Part shown: piece by piece, positions 1-11,261 of the stretch
How positions within the stretch are numbered: position 1 is the first letter of the stretch
Layout of the letters: the number at the start of each line of letters is the position of its first letter
NCBI RefSeq assembly: GCF_000801105.2
Contig: NC_079518.1
Location: 18,952,800 to 19,016,799, forward strand
Origin: Raphanus sativus
Taxonomy: Eukaryota > Streptophyta > Magnoliopsida > Brassicales > Brassicaceae
Direction of reading: 5' to 3'
Length of the DNA: 64,000 bases
Position numbers and translations under genes: made by a program
The notes under the pieces: model-generated
The model's input: only the letters and a program-made list of their open reading frames with translations
Database searches by the model: none
What the model was told of the DNA's origin: nothing

Positions 1-488
1 AAGCGTCCATTCTCTTTGATAGTGCAGCCATGTCATCGCTCATTGGGTAGTAGGAATGACCAAGTGTGTCTTCAAAAGAATACAGCTTGTCCTCCAATCT
101 TATAAAGCGTCTGTCGATCGATTTAAAATGGTTACTATCGATCGATCCCAATGTTTTCTACTTGTGTCGTAGCAATTCCAACTCCTTTTGCATAAGCTCT
201 CCTCTCTTGCTTATCCAATCCATGTTGCCATTAATGCTGCAGTAGAATATATCTAGTTGCTTTTGTAGGCTTTCTTCTTCCCATTGGTTGCCTGATCCCA
301 ATAATTTCTTGATCTCCTTTTTCAAAGCTCGGAACATTTCTGGTTGTCTTTCGTCGATCGGTACATCAGTGATGCTATCGATCGATTGGCTGTACGGTTT
401 GGCGAATTCTTGCGGAAAAGGGATCAATAGTCGAGTGGGCGTATCGGTCGATGGAGGTGTCCACTTTTGAGGATCAAGTTGCGGGAAG
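1..488 (-). pseudogene. Fragment of an Ath-A-type accessory gene
   Basis: Read on the minus strand, 427-158 gives 89 codons ending in a Lys/Glu-rich helical segment (W-I-S-K-R then Q-K-E-L) that matches the segment encoded near 12735-12800 of Ath-A. Beyond the stop, in another frame, 157-1 encodes S-I-D, R-F-x-x-L-E-D and a second helical stretch resembling Ath-A at 25032-25110. The order of the two segments is the same as in Ath-A, so this is an inverted, truncated relative whose rest lies left of the window. TCGATCGA-type cores lie at 114, 138, 354 and 378, each pair 24 nt apart. Function unknown; the frame is broken. Confidence 0.7.
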
Positions 489-753
489 TTGTAAGACCCG
501 AACCCGGACGCCTAGGCCGCGGTCGACGTCTCACGTCGCTCGGTCCATACACTGACCGAACCTCTCAATTTTTCGCGCTTTATCTGTACTTTCGCCTAAG
601 GACAAAGTCTATCTTAGACCTTAGCTTAAGACTACCTTAGTCACTCCCTAGCTTAGATCCTTTCAACTTATGCACAGCGGTATATTATCTATCAACCATT
701 GGTCGAAAACCAATCTAACACTTGTCAGGTCGAATCACCTTAGCCATGGTCAG
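489..753. other. Unassigned spacer, possible LTR fragment
   Basis: No coding frame is evident. The stretch begins TGTAAGACCCG, which resembles the 5' start of some plant Ty3/gypsy LTRs, and stops where Tat-1 LTR homology begins at 754. It could be the left part of another LTR that replaced the first 26 or so bases of the Tat-1 5' LTR. I found no second copy in the window, so this stays a guess. Confidence 0.3.
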
Positions 754-1171
754 TAAGTTTTCTCCAGCTTCCGGATAGGTCCTCGACTTCCGGACCCTTG
801 CTCAAGAAGAAACCAGGGACCGACCCCTGCCATATGTCCGATCCCCTAGATCGGACCGACCCCTTGGAGCAAAATAGAAGTTTTCCACCTAAGGAGAAAC
901 TTCCATTTTTCCGATTATGGAAGAGTTCTATTACTTGAAGCTGACATCTACAACTATTAAAGGGGAGCCCAAACCCTAGAATAAGGGATCGACTTTCGGA
1001 GACTAGAAGATTAGAGTTTAGGCGACAAAGACTAGGGTTTATACACCTAAACATTGTAGTCCCGATTCAAACACTCAATAACATCTTCTAGTTTACGATT
1101 TCTCTTGCTTTCATACAAATCCTCTAGTACTTTGTAGTACTAAAACGATCCTACACAAAAATACCCTAACA
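754..1171 (+). repeat. Tat-1 5' LTR, left end missing
   Basis: Aligns with the LTR copies at 60915-61354 and 62436-62875 and ends in ACCCTAACA like them. The first 26 or so bases (TGTTGGGGAAA and on) are absent. The TATA box of the other copies (CTATAAAAGG) reads CTATTAAAGG here, so this copy has probably lost its promoter as well. Confidence 0.85.
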
Positions 1172-1172
1172 G

Positions 1173-1192
1173 TTTGGCGCTAGAAGGAGGGG
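1173..1192 (+). promoter_or_regulatory. Tat-1 primer-binding site
   Basis: TTTGGCGCTAGAAGGAGG directly follows the LTR end. The same block follows the LTRs of Tat-2 (27835), Tat-3 (31453) and the second Tat-1 copy (62876), as expected of a minus-strand primer site. I could not match it confidently to one tRNA. Confidence 0.7.
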
Positions 1193-1212
1193 AGTGATTC
1201 AACTATGTGACG

Positions 1213-3036
1213 ATGACACTAGAGGACGATACTAACCAAACAGAGATGACTCCGAGAGAGATCGAGCTCCTCAACAAGTTCGAGTTCCTTCAGAGTCAGG
1301 TTACCGATCTTCACAAAGCTCGGGAGACAACACCCGGAGGTCCCGAACTTCTCCTCGAAGTTCAAACCCTGAAAGACCAACTTGGAGAACACTCCAAGCA
1401 ACTACAACAAAGCGCCGAGAAGCTAGACGCCATGGAAGCGGAGAATCTTGTCCTCTGACAAGAGAACCATAACCTCGGCGAAACTGGCAACAAACGGAAG
1501 CGATTCCGAACCAGGGTTCGACCCATGGCATCGCTCTACACTCCACGCGATAGTGAAGAAGCACCTCGTCGACCCGTCTCCGCCGATAACGAACCCGAAG
1601 GCCGAGAAGCTGCAAACGATGGGACCCGAGTACAAGTGGATAGCGATTCCGATACGGAGGACGAAGAGTACTCACCTGATGATCCGGGGATCTCAGATCC
1701 GGCTCTAGCAGCCTACTTAGAAAAGGTGGTCTCCGAAAGGTTCGGCACCATTCATTCTATGATAGAAAGGCTCTCAGGGGTAGCTCCTCCTATTCGAAGG
1801 AGTAAGCAAGGCTCCTATTCTGTTACACCTTTCGTGGAAGAGATTGCTTCGGTGGAGATGCCACGAAAGTTCTCTTTCCCGAGCATAAAGATGTAGGAAG
1901 GTACCGAGGATCCCGACAATCATATCGCCCAGTACAAGCAACGCATGCTAGCAGTAGCAATCCCTCGGGATGCACGGGAAGCTACCATGTGCAAGGGATT
2001 CAGATCAACCTTGACCGGCCCTGCTCTCCAGTGGTATATCAACCTGCCTACCAAGTCCATCAAATCCTTTGCAGCCCTTAGCAATAAGTTCACAGAGCAG
2101 TTCACCAGCAGTCGAGACCTAGAGAAAAACTCGGATGATCTCTATGAAATCCTCCAGCATAGGAACGAGTCCCTTCGCTCCTACATAGCGTGCTTCAACC
2201 AAGCGAAGGTGGCTATCCCTGAGTGAAACGCTGATACAGCTATCTCAGCCTTTAAGCGGGGTCTACTTCCGGAGGGAGATCTCTACAAGGAGCTGATCAA
2301 ATACAAGTGCAGGATTATGGAAGACGTACTGTCTCGTGCTTGGGCCCAAGTAAGGTGGGAGGAAGACGTTGCTAGTAGGGCCAAAGCCGGTCCGAAGTAC
2401 GATCGGAAGTCGTCAAAGCCTACTAGGAATGACCGCGATGAGCCCTCTCACCCCAAGTCCGCTAGGGAGACTAGTAACCCGAACAAGGGCAGGTACCAAC
2501 ATCGACCTTTCCCTAGATCCGAGGGAATGATGGTATCTACTTGGCCTGATATCTCTCATCTTGCGATATCCAAACCGGAACTGATCGGTGTCCTACGACA
2601 AATGGGTCCTCAAGTCAAGTGGCCTCCTAAGATGAAGGCCGCATAGGCTAATCGAAACCCCAAGCGATGGTGCGAATTCCACAGTGACCATGGTCACACT
2701 ACGGAGGATTGCATAGCCCTGAAGATGGAAGTCGCCGAGCTCCTCAAGAAAGGCTACCTAAGGGAGTTCCTCTCGGATAAGGCCAAGAACCTCCTAAATA
2801 AGGAAGGTCCCGGTCTCCCTATCGAAGCTGCTCCCGCATTGCTACCACAGCAAGATCGGGTGATCCATGTCATCTCAGGAGGATCGGAGGTAAGCGGAAT
2901 TAGCAGTGCCGCTGCCAAGAGAAGTACTCGCAACGCCAGGAACTGCCAAGAAGCCGAGGGTCCTAAGCGCCTACTCCTCGGAACAGACGAGATCAGCTTC
3001 ACTGCAAGGGAGCAGGAGAAGGTCCTTGCTCTCATC
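1213..3036 (+). pseudogene. gag: Tat-1 gag, decayed
   Basis: One reading frame (phase of 1213) runs through the region with in-frame stops at 1456, 1894, 2224 and 2644. It encodes an N-terminal coiled-coil-like part, an acidic linker, a gag core around 1905-2330 (motifs W-Y-I-N-L-P and F-T-x-Q-F) and a zinc-knuckle variant C-x2-H-x4-H-x4-C at about 2671-2712. Gag would form the particle and bind the RNA. A frameshift near 3037 separates it from the protease. The stops make it non-functional. The knuckle has the same His-for-Cys spacing as Tat-2 gag. Confidence 0.85.
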
Positions 3037-3475
3037 ACGATGCTCTTGTCATTTCACTTATCATAGCAAACTGCTTGGTCAAGCGAACACTAGTAGACAA
3101 TGGAAGCTCCAGCAACATAATCTTCCATTCGGCCTTCGCCGACCTAGGGTTTGAACCTACAGCTCTAACCAGAAAGGCGACTCCCCTTGTAGGCTTCAGT
3201 GGAGAAGTCAAGCAAACCTTGGGAGAGGTCCTTCTCCCCGTGTACGCTGAGGGGATAAACCAAGCCACAAAGTTCCTAGTCGTCGACTGCCCTTCATCAT
3301 ACAACGTGATATTGGGAAGGCCTTGGATCCACGACATGGGAGCCGTACCTTCAACTTTACATCAGCTGGTCAAGTTCCCAACCCCCTGGGGCATTAAGAC
3401 GATCAAGGGAGATCAAGAAAATGCTAGGTCCTACTATCGGACCACCCTAAAGGGGAAGACCAAGGTCTTATAGCA
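3037..3475 (+). pseudogene. pol: Tat-1 aspartic protease, decayed
   Basis: Encodes the retropepsin of the Gag-Pol polyprotein, which would cleave it into mature parts. After a frameshift near 3037 the frame reads [10 protein letters not shown] at about 3084-3113, then the flap-like V-G-F-S-G-E and the I-L-G-R-P-W motif. The usual D-[TS]-G triad reads D-N-G, so activity is doubtful even apart from the frameshift. It ends at a TAG at 3471-3473. Confidence 0.8.
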
Positions 3476-3479
3476 ATTA

Positions 3480-4983
3480 CAGAAGAGTCTTCCGGCCCCG
3501 CACACCGAAGATCCGGAAGTGGAAGAAATTGATGTGGTCCCACTCACGGAAGGGAACTCGAGCTGAAGGAGATTGGTCGACTTCCTAAGATCCAACTCCG
3601 ATTGCTTTGCCTGGTCTCATGAGGACATGCCTGGGACTGAACCCGATGTCATCATGCATCAACTCAAAGTGGATCCAGTGCATCCTCCTGTCAGACAGAA
3701 GAGGAGGAAGTTCACTCCCAAAAGGGACGAGATAATTAACGAAGAGGTCAAAAACCTACTAGATGCCGGATTCATACGAGAGGTGCAATACCCGGAATGG
3801 CTAGCTAACGTAGTGGTCGTTAGGAAGAAGAACGGGAAGTGGAGGGTCTGTATCGACTTCACAGATCTTAATAAGTCCTGTCCTAAAGACCCCTTCCCTT
3901 TGCCTCACATCGACAAGCTAGTCGACGCAACTGCTGGTCATCAGCTGATGAGTTTCATGGATGCGTTCTCCGGATATAACCATATCTTAATGCATCCTGA
4001 CGACCAAGAGAAGACTTCATTCATGACCTCAAGGGGCATCTACTGTTACAAGGTCATGCCTTCGGATTGAAGAACGCAGGCTCGACCTATCAAAGGCTTG
4101 TCAACATGATGTTCGCCAATCAGATAGGGCAGACCATGGAGGTCTACATTGATGATATGCTGGTAAAGTCCCTGGACGCTGAGGACCATATCTCGCACCT
4201 TCAACAAGCCTTCACCACTCTCAGGAGGTACAACATGAAGCTGAACCCTTCAAAGTGCTCATTTCGGGTAAGCTCTGGGAAGTTCCTAGGGTACATAGTT
4301 ATCCACTGGGGCATCGAAGCAAACCCAGAGTAGGTGAGAGCGATCCAGGTGATACCTTCCCCTCGCAACGTCAAGGACGTGCAAAGACTGACAGGAAGGA
4401 TGGCTGCCTAAGCAGGTTAATCTCCAGGCTATCCGACAAGTCGCATGCCTTCCTCGAAACCTTGAAGGATCCCAAGGACTTCCAATAGACTGATAAATGT
4501 GAGCAAGCCCTGTCCGATCTCAAGGCCTATCTCACTACTCCACCTCTCCTCTCAAAACCCTTGGAAGGTGAGGTCCTATTGCTCTATCTGGCGGTATCAG
4601 AGAATGCAGTCAGTGCGGTCCTAGTAAGAGAAGAAGGACGGAAGCAACATCAATTCTACTACGTGAGCAAATCTCTACTCGACGCGGAGACCCGCTATAG
4701 TCACCTTGAAAAGTTAGCCCTCGCCCTAGTTAACGCTGCTCGAAAGCTATGCCCTTACTTCCAGGCTCATCAAATCGTGGTGGTCACCTCCTTCCCCATC
4801 AAGGCAGTCCTTCATAAGCCGGAAGTGTCTGGACGACTAGCAAAATGGGCTATAGAGCTGGGGGAATACGATGTGATCTTCCGGCCTGCAACAGCCATCA
4901 AATCGCAAGTCCTAGCAGATTTCGTAGCAGAAATTCTCTCCTACCTTGCTTCCAGCCTTGGAACAAGAGGTAAAGCTTCGTGA
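3480..4983 (+). pseudogene. pol: Tat-1 reverse transcriptase and first RNase H, decayed
   Basis: RT motifs in order: linker with M-P-G, R-Q-K-R-R-K-F, K-K-N-G-K-W-R-V-C-I-D-F, L-P-H-I-D, M-D-A-F-S-G-Y, then the catalytic Y-I-D-D at about 4144-4155. The RNase H connection starts near 4561 with L-Y-L-A-V-S and runs to the S-Q-V-L-A-D-F motif. A one-base loss near 4062, a stop at 4331, a frameshift near 4410 and a stop at 4486 inactivate it. At 4486 Tat-3 has Trp, so that stop fits a TGG to TAG change. Confidence 0.85.
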
Positions 4984-5004
4984 TAGCGAGAGGGAGAAAG
5001 GCGA

Positions 5005-5447
5005 ATGGACACTTACGTAGATGGGTCTAGTAACGTAAGGGGGGCAGCTGTGGGACTAGTCCTAACTTCCCCCACTGGGGAATCAGCCTCAAGGGCCGTA
5101 CGATGCAACTTCAAAGAAACGAACAACGAAGATGAATACGAAGCTCTAATAGCGGGGTTAACACTCGCCAAACAGATGGGAGTAGAAGACATCCAGGTCT
5201 TCAGCGACTCATAACTGATCATAAGCCAAGTCCAAGGAGACTATCAGGCGAAAGATCCGAGTATGATCAGGTACCTATCGGTGGCTAAGAAACTACTCGA
5301 CAGGTTCCAACACTGTAAGCTCACCCAGATCCCTAGGGAGCACAACCCCCAGGCCGACGCTCTAGCTAATCTAGGGTCCGCCCTGGAAACTACGAGTCAT
5401 ATGAGCATCCCACTACTGGTACTCCAATGGCCCGCGACCAAAAAGTA
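5005..5447 (+). pseudogene. pol: Tat-1 archaeal-type RNase H (aRH), decayed
   Basis: A second RNase H lies between the first and the integrase: Y-V-D-G-S-S near the start, then E-Y-E-A-L-I-A-G-L, V-F-S-D-S, and Q-A-D-A-L-A-N near the end. These are the D-E-D-D positions of the fold. Dual RNase H is diagnostic of Tat elements. A TAA at 5212 falls just after the third Asp where Tat-3 has Gln, consistent with CAA to TAA. A TAG at 5446 ends this part. Confidence 0.8.
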
Positions 5448-5469
5448 GACGGAGCCTGAAGAAGTATCC

Positions 5470-6725
5470 GTGATAGACGAAGGAGAGACCTGGATGACGC
5501 CCATCATTAACTATCTAAGGTACGACACCTTACCTGAAGATAGAAACGAAAGTCGGAAGATAAGGCGCCAAGCTGCAAGGTATTGCTTTTTCGAAGGGAA
5601 ACTATATCGAAGATCCTTCTCAGGACCCTATCTACGATGTCTCACCCCTAGAGAAGCCGCCAGGATACCAGAAGAGCTTCACGAAGGAGAGTGTGGTTCC
5701 CACTCTAGTGGTCGGAGCCTGGTACTCAGAGCCAGAAGGGCTGGATACTACTGGCCAACCATGGCGAGGGATTCCCTCAAACAGGCCAAGCTCTGTAGCC
5801 AATGCCAGAAGCATGCACCAGTCTCCAACCTTCCACCAGAGAACCTCAAATCGCTAAGTTCTCCTTGACCCTTCCGAAAGTGGGGCATGGACATCGTGGG
5901 GAAATTCCCTGTGGCACCGGGGCAAAATATCTTCCTCCTAGTCAGGACCGATTACTTCACGAAGTGGGTAGAAGCTGAAGCACTAGCCAAGATAACGGAT
6001 CTCCAGATCAGGAAATTGATAAGGACTAACGTGATCACACCCTTCGGAACTCCCCATTGGATTGTCACAGACAACGGACCCCAGTTCACAAGCTACAACT
6101 TCTGAAAGTTCTGCAAAGACTGGAACATCAAGTTTTTCTATTCAGCACCACGACATCCCCAATCTAACGGTCAAGCCGAATCCACTAATAAGACAGTGGT
6201 GAACATGCTCAAGAAGCGCCTAGAAGACACCCATGGGCGATGGGCAGAAGAGATACATGGAGTACTCTGGGCCTATCGGACAACCCCGAAGACGGCTACC
6301 CAGGAGACTTCCTTCTCCTTTGTCTATGGTGCTGAAGCGTTGATACCCACAAAGGTGCACGTAAGGACCACGGTCTCTGAATTCCTCTCCAGGAGGAGAA
6401 TAACGAGCTAATGTCCCTGAGTCTAGATCTACTCGATGAAAAGAGAGAGGCGGCCCGCCTTAGAAATGCGTCCTACCAGTTGAAAGTAGCCAAGAGCTAC
6501 AACAAAAAGGTCAGATACAGAACCTTCCAGAAAGGGGATTTGGTCCTAAGGTGAGTCTGTGACCACACAAGGGACAAATCAGCCGGAAAACTCGCTCCTG
6601 GATGGGAAGGTCCCTATAAGGTAATAGAGGTTCAAGGGGCAGGAGCCTATAAGCTGGAAGACAGCGACGGTAAGGTCCAACCCAACTGCTGGAATGCCTT
6701 GCACCTCAAATTCTATCACTTCTAA
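5470..6725 (+). pseudogene. pol: Tat-1 integrase, decayed
   Basis: The zinc-binding H-x-x-E-C-G-S-H...C-S-Q-C-Q part lies at about 5680-5815. The catalytic core has M-D-I-V-G (5887), T-D-N-G-P-Q-F (near 6068) and N-G-Q-A-E (near 6165). The C-terminal G-D-L-V-L-R and G-W-E-G-P-Y-K motifs follow, with the end at 6723-6725. Stops at 5866 and 6103 and a frameshift near 6385 break it. It would have inserted the cDNA into chromosomes. Confidence 0.85.
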
Positions 6726-7484
6726 AGTAAGGTCCCCGGATCAAGTTTTATATACTAGTACTATTATTATGATATATTTAAGTACACTGGTTTCCTACTC
6801 CTATGTATGCGATAACGTCTCCGGACTAAGCTTATAAAATACATTATTAGTTACGGCTAAAGGGGTTATAGGAACTCCAATGTACTTAAAGGGGCATACT
6901 AGCTAGGTCAGGTCCTAAGGGATCTTAGATCTCAGCAAACCCTATATATACTAGTGAGACCACTCACATGGGTGTACGACATATATGGAACGGGTCTGAT
7001 CAACCCTATTACATTGTCTGCACCTCGGGCCCTGCGTAAAGGCTATAATTCCAAAAGTTATGTGGGGACCACCGTACTAGTGCTACCCAAACCCTGTGTT
7101 AACGATGCTACGAGCTAAATACTTGCAGGGGGCATGACGTACACTGCAAAGTACTGTAATCAGATGCTGACGGCTGATATGCCGGGAGCAAATGTGCGAA
7201 AATACCGGTTAGCACCAAAATTTAATACTTATCCAGACGTGGAAAGTAGTGTGTCTGGTGTGAAGTCGCTCCGCGGGGCAGGCCCACGCCAGACCACAGT
7301 AAGTCTGAGCGTGACCTTTTCTGCAGAAATTTAGAGTGCAGCATTGAGATTCACGAGAGTGGCCTATACCTACGGGTGGCAGAGTCCGGTTTCTCAATAA
7401 CAGATCGGTAGTGGTTCCCCCATGGGGAGCAGAATACGATCACAAAACTCCCATAACACATACGACCTCAGTGTCTATGACGAA
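6726..7484 (+). other. Tat-1 3' non-coding region, first part
   Basis: About 760 bases after the integrase stop with no supportable reading frame on either strand. It leads into the short direct repeats that begin near 7485. No terminator or polypurine tract is evident here; the tract would lie next to the 3' LTR at 60915. Confidence 0.6.
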
Positions 7485-7796
7485 CCTTAGGGTTCAGTAC
7501 GGCCTCAGGGTCTATATAGTAAACTCCGGGTTCAGTACGGCCTCGGGGTCTATAAAAGAGCCTCAGAGTTCAATACAGCCTCCGGGTCTGTAAGGAATCT
7601 CCGGATTCTAGATTACCTAAGGGTCGATTAAGGGCCTTCGGGTCTAACTGATCTTCGGATCTAGTAAGAACCTCAGGGTTCAAGGATCTTTGAATCCAAA
7701 TACCAACCTTCGGGTTTGCCAAGAACCTCAGGGTTCAAAAGCATCAACCTCAGGGTTCAAAAGCATCAACCTCAGGGTTCAAAAGCATCAACCTCA
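7485..7796 (+). repeat. Degenerate CCTCAGGGTTCA repeats, left part
   Basis: The core CCT[CT][AC]GGGTTCA recurs every 20-30 bases. The last three copies before 7796 are near-perfect 22-bp units containing CCTCAGGGTTCAAAAG. The same repeats resume at 56992, on the far side of Ath-A, showing that Ath-A landed inside this array. Confidence 0.8.
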
Positions 7797-8209
7797 GGAT
7801 ATCGATCGACTCTTTTTCTGCGCCAACATTACGACAGTTGAGGCCAGAGATCTAGATTATTTAACCAGTGATACTTCACTTGGGTTAAGCGGCTGAGATC
7901 TATAGTATCATGCAAGCAACTTGTTAAAGCATTTATAGAAATTATAATCTCCATTCTTGAATAAAATCCCTATGTCTAGCACTCTTTATCACATTTAAAC
8001 AACCCATCATATTGTTAGTTAGAGCAACTACCTTGCTCATTTTAGGAATTGCTACTTTTATTTTCATCATATAAACCAACTTCACCTAGGATTGATTAGT
8101 AGATTTTGTTTAGTTGGTTCCGTAGCTCCTCGTGATTCGATCCCTAATTACTACAGATGTACCTCTTATTTGAGAGAGTAAGCTCTACTGGGTAATTTGA
8201 GCAATATCA
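7797..8209 (+). repeat. Ath-A 5' LTR remnant
   Basis: Matches the last 413 or so bases of the 3' LTR (56576-56988). The first 930 or so bases are missing. The junction at 7796/7797 joins a Tat-1 repeat directly to mid-LTR sequence, so the deletion removed the left LTR end and any target duplication. Confidence 0.85.
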
Positions 8210-8213
8210 AATT

Positions 8214-8231
8214 TGGCGCCGTTGCCGGGGA
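8214..8231 (+). promoter_or_regulatory. Ath-A primer site, tRNA-Asp
   Basis: TGGCGCCGTTGCCGGGGA is a perfect 18-base complement to the 3' end of plant tRNA-Asp(GUC), the primer known for Athila elements. It lies four bases after the LTR end. Confidence 0.9.
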
Positions 8232-8322
8232 GCTTTGATCGCCATTAGATTTAATCTTATTAATCTTAGGTTTTTCTTTTTGCCCCCTTTCTGATTAAAT
8301 TTTTTCTTGTCTTTTCACGTAC

Positions 8323-9957
8323 ATGCCCAACAGAACCAGAAGCAACAGGGGAAATCAACTATTATTCTCAGAGGATCTTGCACACTTGGAACGCTCAATC
8401 CGCAAAGACCTACGCTCCACATCGATCGACAGAACCGCAGTACCGTCGACTGATACTCACGTTCATCCATCAACCGACACTTAGACAGTACCGTCGACCG
8501 ATACCGTTCGCCGATCCACATCGTTCGATACTACTCACCGTATATCGATTGACACTACTCTGCGAAGCATGGTCACGATTGTAATCCTCACGCAGGGCGA
8601 GAAAGGAAACATGTATGACCAGGATGGTCATCTGCGTAATGCAACAGGTCAGAAGCAAGATGCACAGCGAAACATCATCCCTGAGCCTGAAGCTGAGGCT
8701 ACAGGAGAAGCTCAAACACCATCGTTGGCAGACTACAATCGTCCAGACGAGTACTACACCAACAGATCATCTATTTGACTTCCAGAGATTCAGAAGCCGA
8801 ACTTCGAGCTCAAGCCTCAGTACTACTCTCTCGTGTCTCATATACCTTATTCTGGGCTATCACACGAGCATCTTATGGACCATCTGGAGAGGTTCGAGGA
8901 TCTTATCCCTGCTATTCGTATGGATGGAGTCCCTGAGTACTACCTACTCTGCAAGCTCTTCAAATACTCACTGATTGGAGAAGTTTCGCACTGGCTCAAG
9001 CAGCTACCTACAGGATCACTAACATCCTGGGCCGAAATCAAAAACGCCTTCCTGCGTAATTTCTTTGATGAAGCACGCGCTGAAGACTTAAGGAGCAAAA
9101 TCGCCACTTTCGCGCAAAAGCCTAGTGTGACTTTTAAAGACCCGTGGATCAGATTTAAGTTCTTCCAGTGAGACTGTCCACACCATGGATTCAATGAAAT
9201 GCAGCTGTTAAGCACCTTTTACAGAGGTGTCGCCTTGAGGTATCAGATGGCTCTTGATACTGCTAGCGAGGGGAACTTCAACACTAGGAATCCAATAGAG
9301 GCTGTGAGACTTATTGAGAACCTAGCCAACAACAGCATCACCAAGAACACTGACTCTGACAAGAAGAAATCGAATGCAGCCATCAGAGAAGACCAGATGA
9401 ATGAAGTCAGAGCCAAGATAGATGCTTTACATGCATTTCTGGGGCAACCAGTCTGGTCAGCTGAAGAAGGAGAGGCTAGAGAAGATGATACGGAGGAAGA
9501 TGTGAACTACATTGGAGGTACTGGATTTCAGAGATATGGAAACCAGAGTAGAAACATAAACTTTTTTGGCAGTGGTCAGAAGAGTAACTACAACCAGAAT
9601 TCACAGTATCAGAAACCCTTCACCAACACAAGGAACTATGGCAACTCAGCTTACCAAAACCCACCGCCACCCACCCATGAGAGTAAGTTTGATGCCATGA
9701 TTGATAGAGTTCTAGAAGGTCAGCAGAAGCTTACAGTAGACTTCAATGGGAAGATTGACTCTGTCTTCAACAATCTTACCACGAGGATAGACACCATTTG
9801 CACTCAAGTTAAGAAACTTGAGACACAGATTGTCCAGATTGAAGACTCTATCCGGAGGATTGGAACTTCTAAGGAAGTAGGGGAAGGAAATAGGAAACAC
9901 CACGTGAATGCCACAAGAAGCTACAAGAAGGAGACTTTGAAGTGGAAAGTTCACTAA
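8323..9957 (+). pseudogene. gag: Ath-A gag, decayed
   Basis: A single frame from the ATG at 8323 to the stop ending at 9957, with in-frame stops at 8482, 8776 and 9169. The N-terminal part contains S-I-D and related residues encoded by cores at 8422, 8446, 8470, 8494 and 8545. The gag core reads W-L-K-Q-L-P-T-G-S-L-T-S-W, F-L-R-N-F-F-D and C-P-H-H-G-F, as in Ath-B gag. The C-terminal part is a Gln/Asn/Tyr-rich linker followed by a coiled-coil-like stretch. Several stops are preceded by codons that fit CGA to TGA change. Structural protein of the particle when intact. Confidence 0.85.
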
Positions 9958-11261
9958 GTCTCGGTGGATCACAATGGTGTCGATCGATACTAACTAGTCC
10001 ACATCGATCGACATCAACAATGCAATTTCCGGATACGACTGCAGATTGCAACGCGGTTAGGATATTGACACATGCTGAATTCACGGCTTCTCATCCATAC
10101 CCACCCACCCACACCTACGAAGATATCGACCGACGAGACGAGCCACTCATCGATCGACACAAAGATGAGAACCGTATCGATCGACCCTTTTCTGCACCTA
10201 TTGATCGACACGCACCTCTCACATACCGAGTGCAACTACCATCGATAGACAGCAACCGAATCAATGCACTCAGACCCACACCGAAACCACAAGCTAACCC
10301 TACAGAGATTACTGGTAACCCTTCAGACACTACACCTACATCTGAGGGAACTGAAGGAAGAAGGTTAAGGAGTAGGAGGGAGAAGATTCCTAAGAACCTT
10401 AAAAGGGAAGCTAATGAAAAAGAGATTGATGGTTTCACGAAGAGAGTTATCAGAATCCCACCAGAAAAACCTTTTAAGGAGGTTTACTTCACAAGCAGAT
10501 TGTGGATGTTCTTCAGAGAGACAAGGGAGACAGAGAATGACATTAGAAGAAGGTTTGACAATGTCAGAGAAGATATGAGGAAAATGATTACTTTGCAGAA
10601 GAAGAGTGATCCTGGGAAGTTTGCAATACCCTGTGTAGTACAAGGGATTGAATTTCCTCATGCACTATGTGACACTGGTTCATCAGTCAGCATCTTACCA
10701 AAGGTCATTGCAGACCATCTGGGCCTGCAAGTAGAGCCTTCACCAGAGATCTTTACATTCGTGGATTACACTCAGAAAAACTCTGGAGGCTTCATCAGAG
10801 ACCTGGAAGTACATATTGGTAATGCTATCGTCCCTGTGGATTTTCATGTCCTAGACATCAAGCTAAATTGGAACTCTTCCCTCTTACTTGGAAGAGCATT
10901 TATGGCTACAGTAGGAGCCATATGTGACATGAACACCAACAGGATGTGCTTGACTCGGATAGATCCGGATGTCCACTACGACCCTGTCAAGCTTGGGAAA
11001 CCACCAGCCAAATCAGTTGTAAAAGATGATGATCCTGGTATCATTGCAGTTTGTCATTGTGAAGTCGAGTACGAGACAGAGTACTCGGGATCGATCGACA
11101 GCACCTTAACATCATCGATCGACACTCGCAAGTCAGAGGAGATCGACAACATACATCGATCATCAATCCACAGAGACCCACCAGATGATGAACTCGATCT
11201 ACCAGATCATTGCTACCCAAATTTCGCCCTCCCACCCAGCCTAAAGGAAGATGATTACTAA
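9958..11261 (+). pseudogene. pol: Ath-A protease region
   Basis: Open from 9942 to 11261 in a frame shifted relative to gag. After an N-terminal spacer full of I-D-R and S-I-D residues it encodes a basic segment, then the protease with A-L-C-D-T-G-S-S-V-S-I-L-P at about 10660-10700 and S-L-L-L-G-R-A-F at about 10880-10905. The active-site D-T-G is intact. Unlike Ath-B, no RT follows: the frame runs on into the accessory region after a TAA at 11259. Probably expressed as part of a gag-protease-accessory polyprotein before decay. Confidence 0.8.

Noticed and set aside
7485..7796. Possible CRISPR array
   Set aside because: Units are degenerate, spacing is irregular, and the context is a plant retrotransposon. 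The 24-nt periodic cores were also considered and rejected as CRISPR: the repeat is only 8-10 bases and palindromic.
8214..8231. tRNA-Asp gene
   Set aside because: Only the 18-base complement of the tRNA 3' end is present, exactly after an LTR; there is no cloverleaf. It is a primer-binding site.
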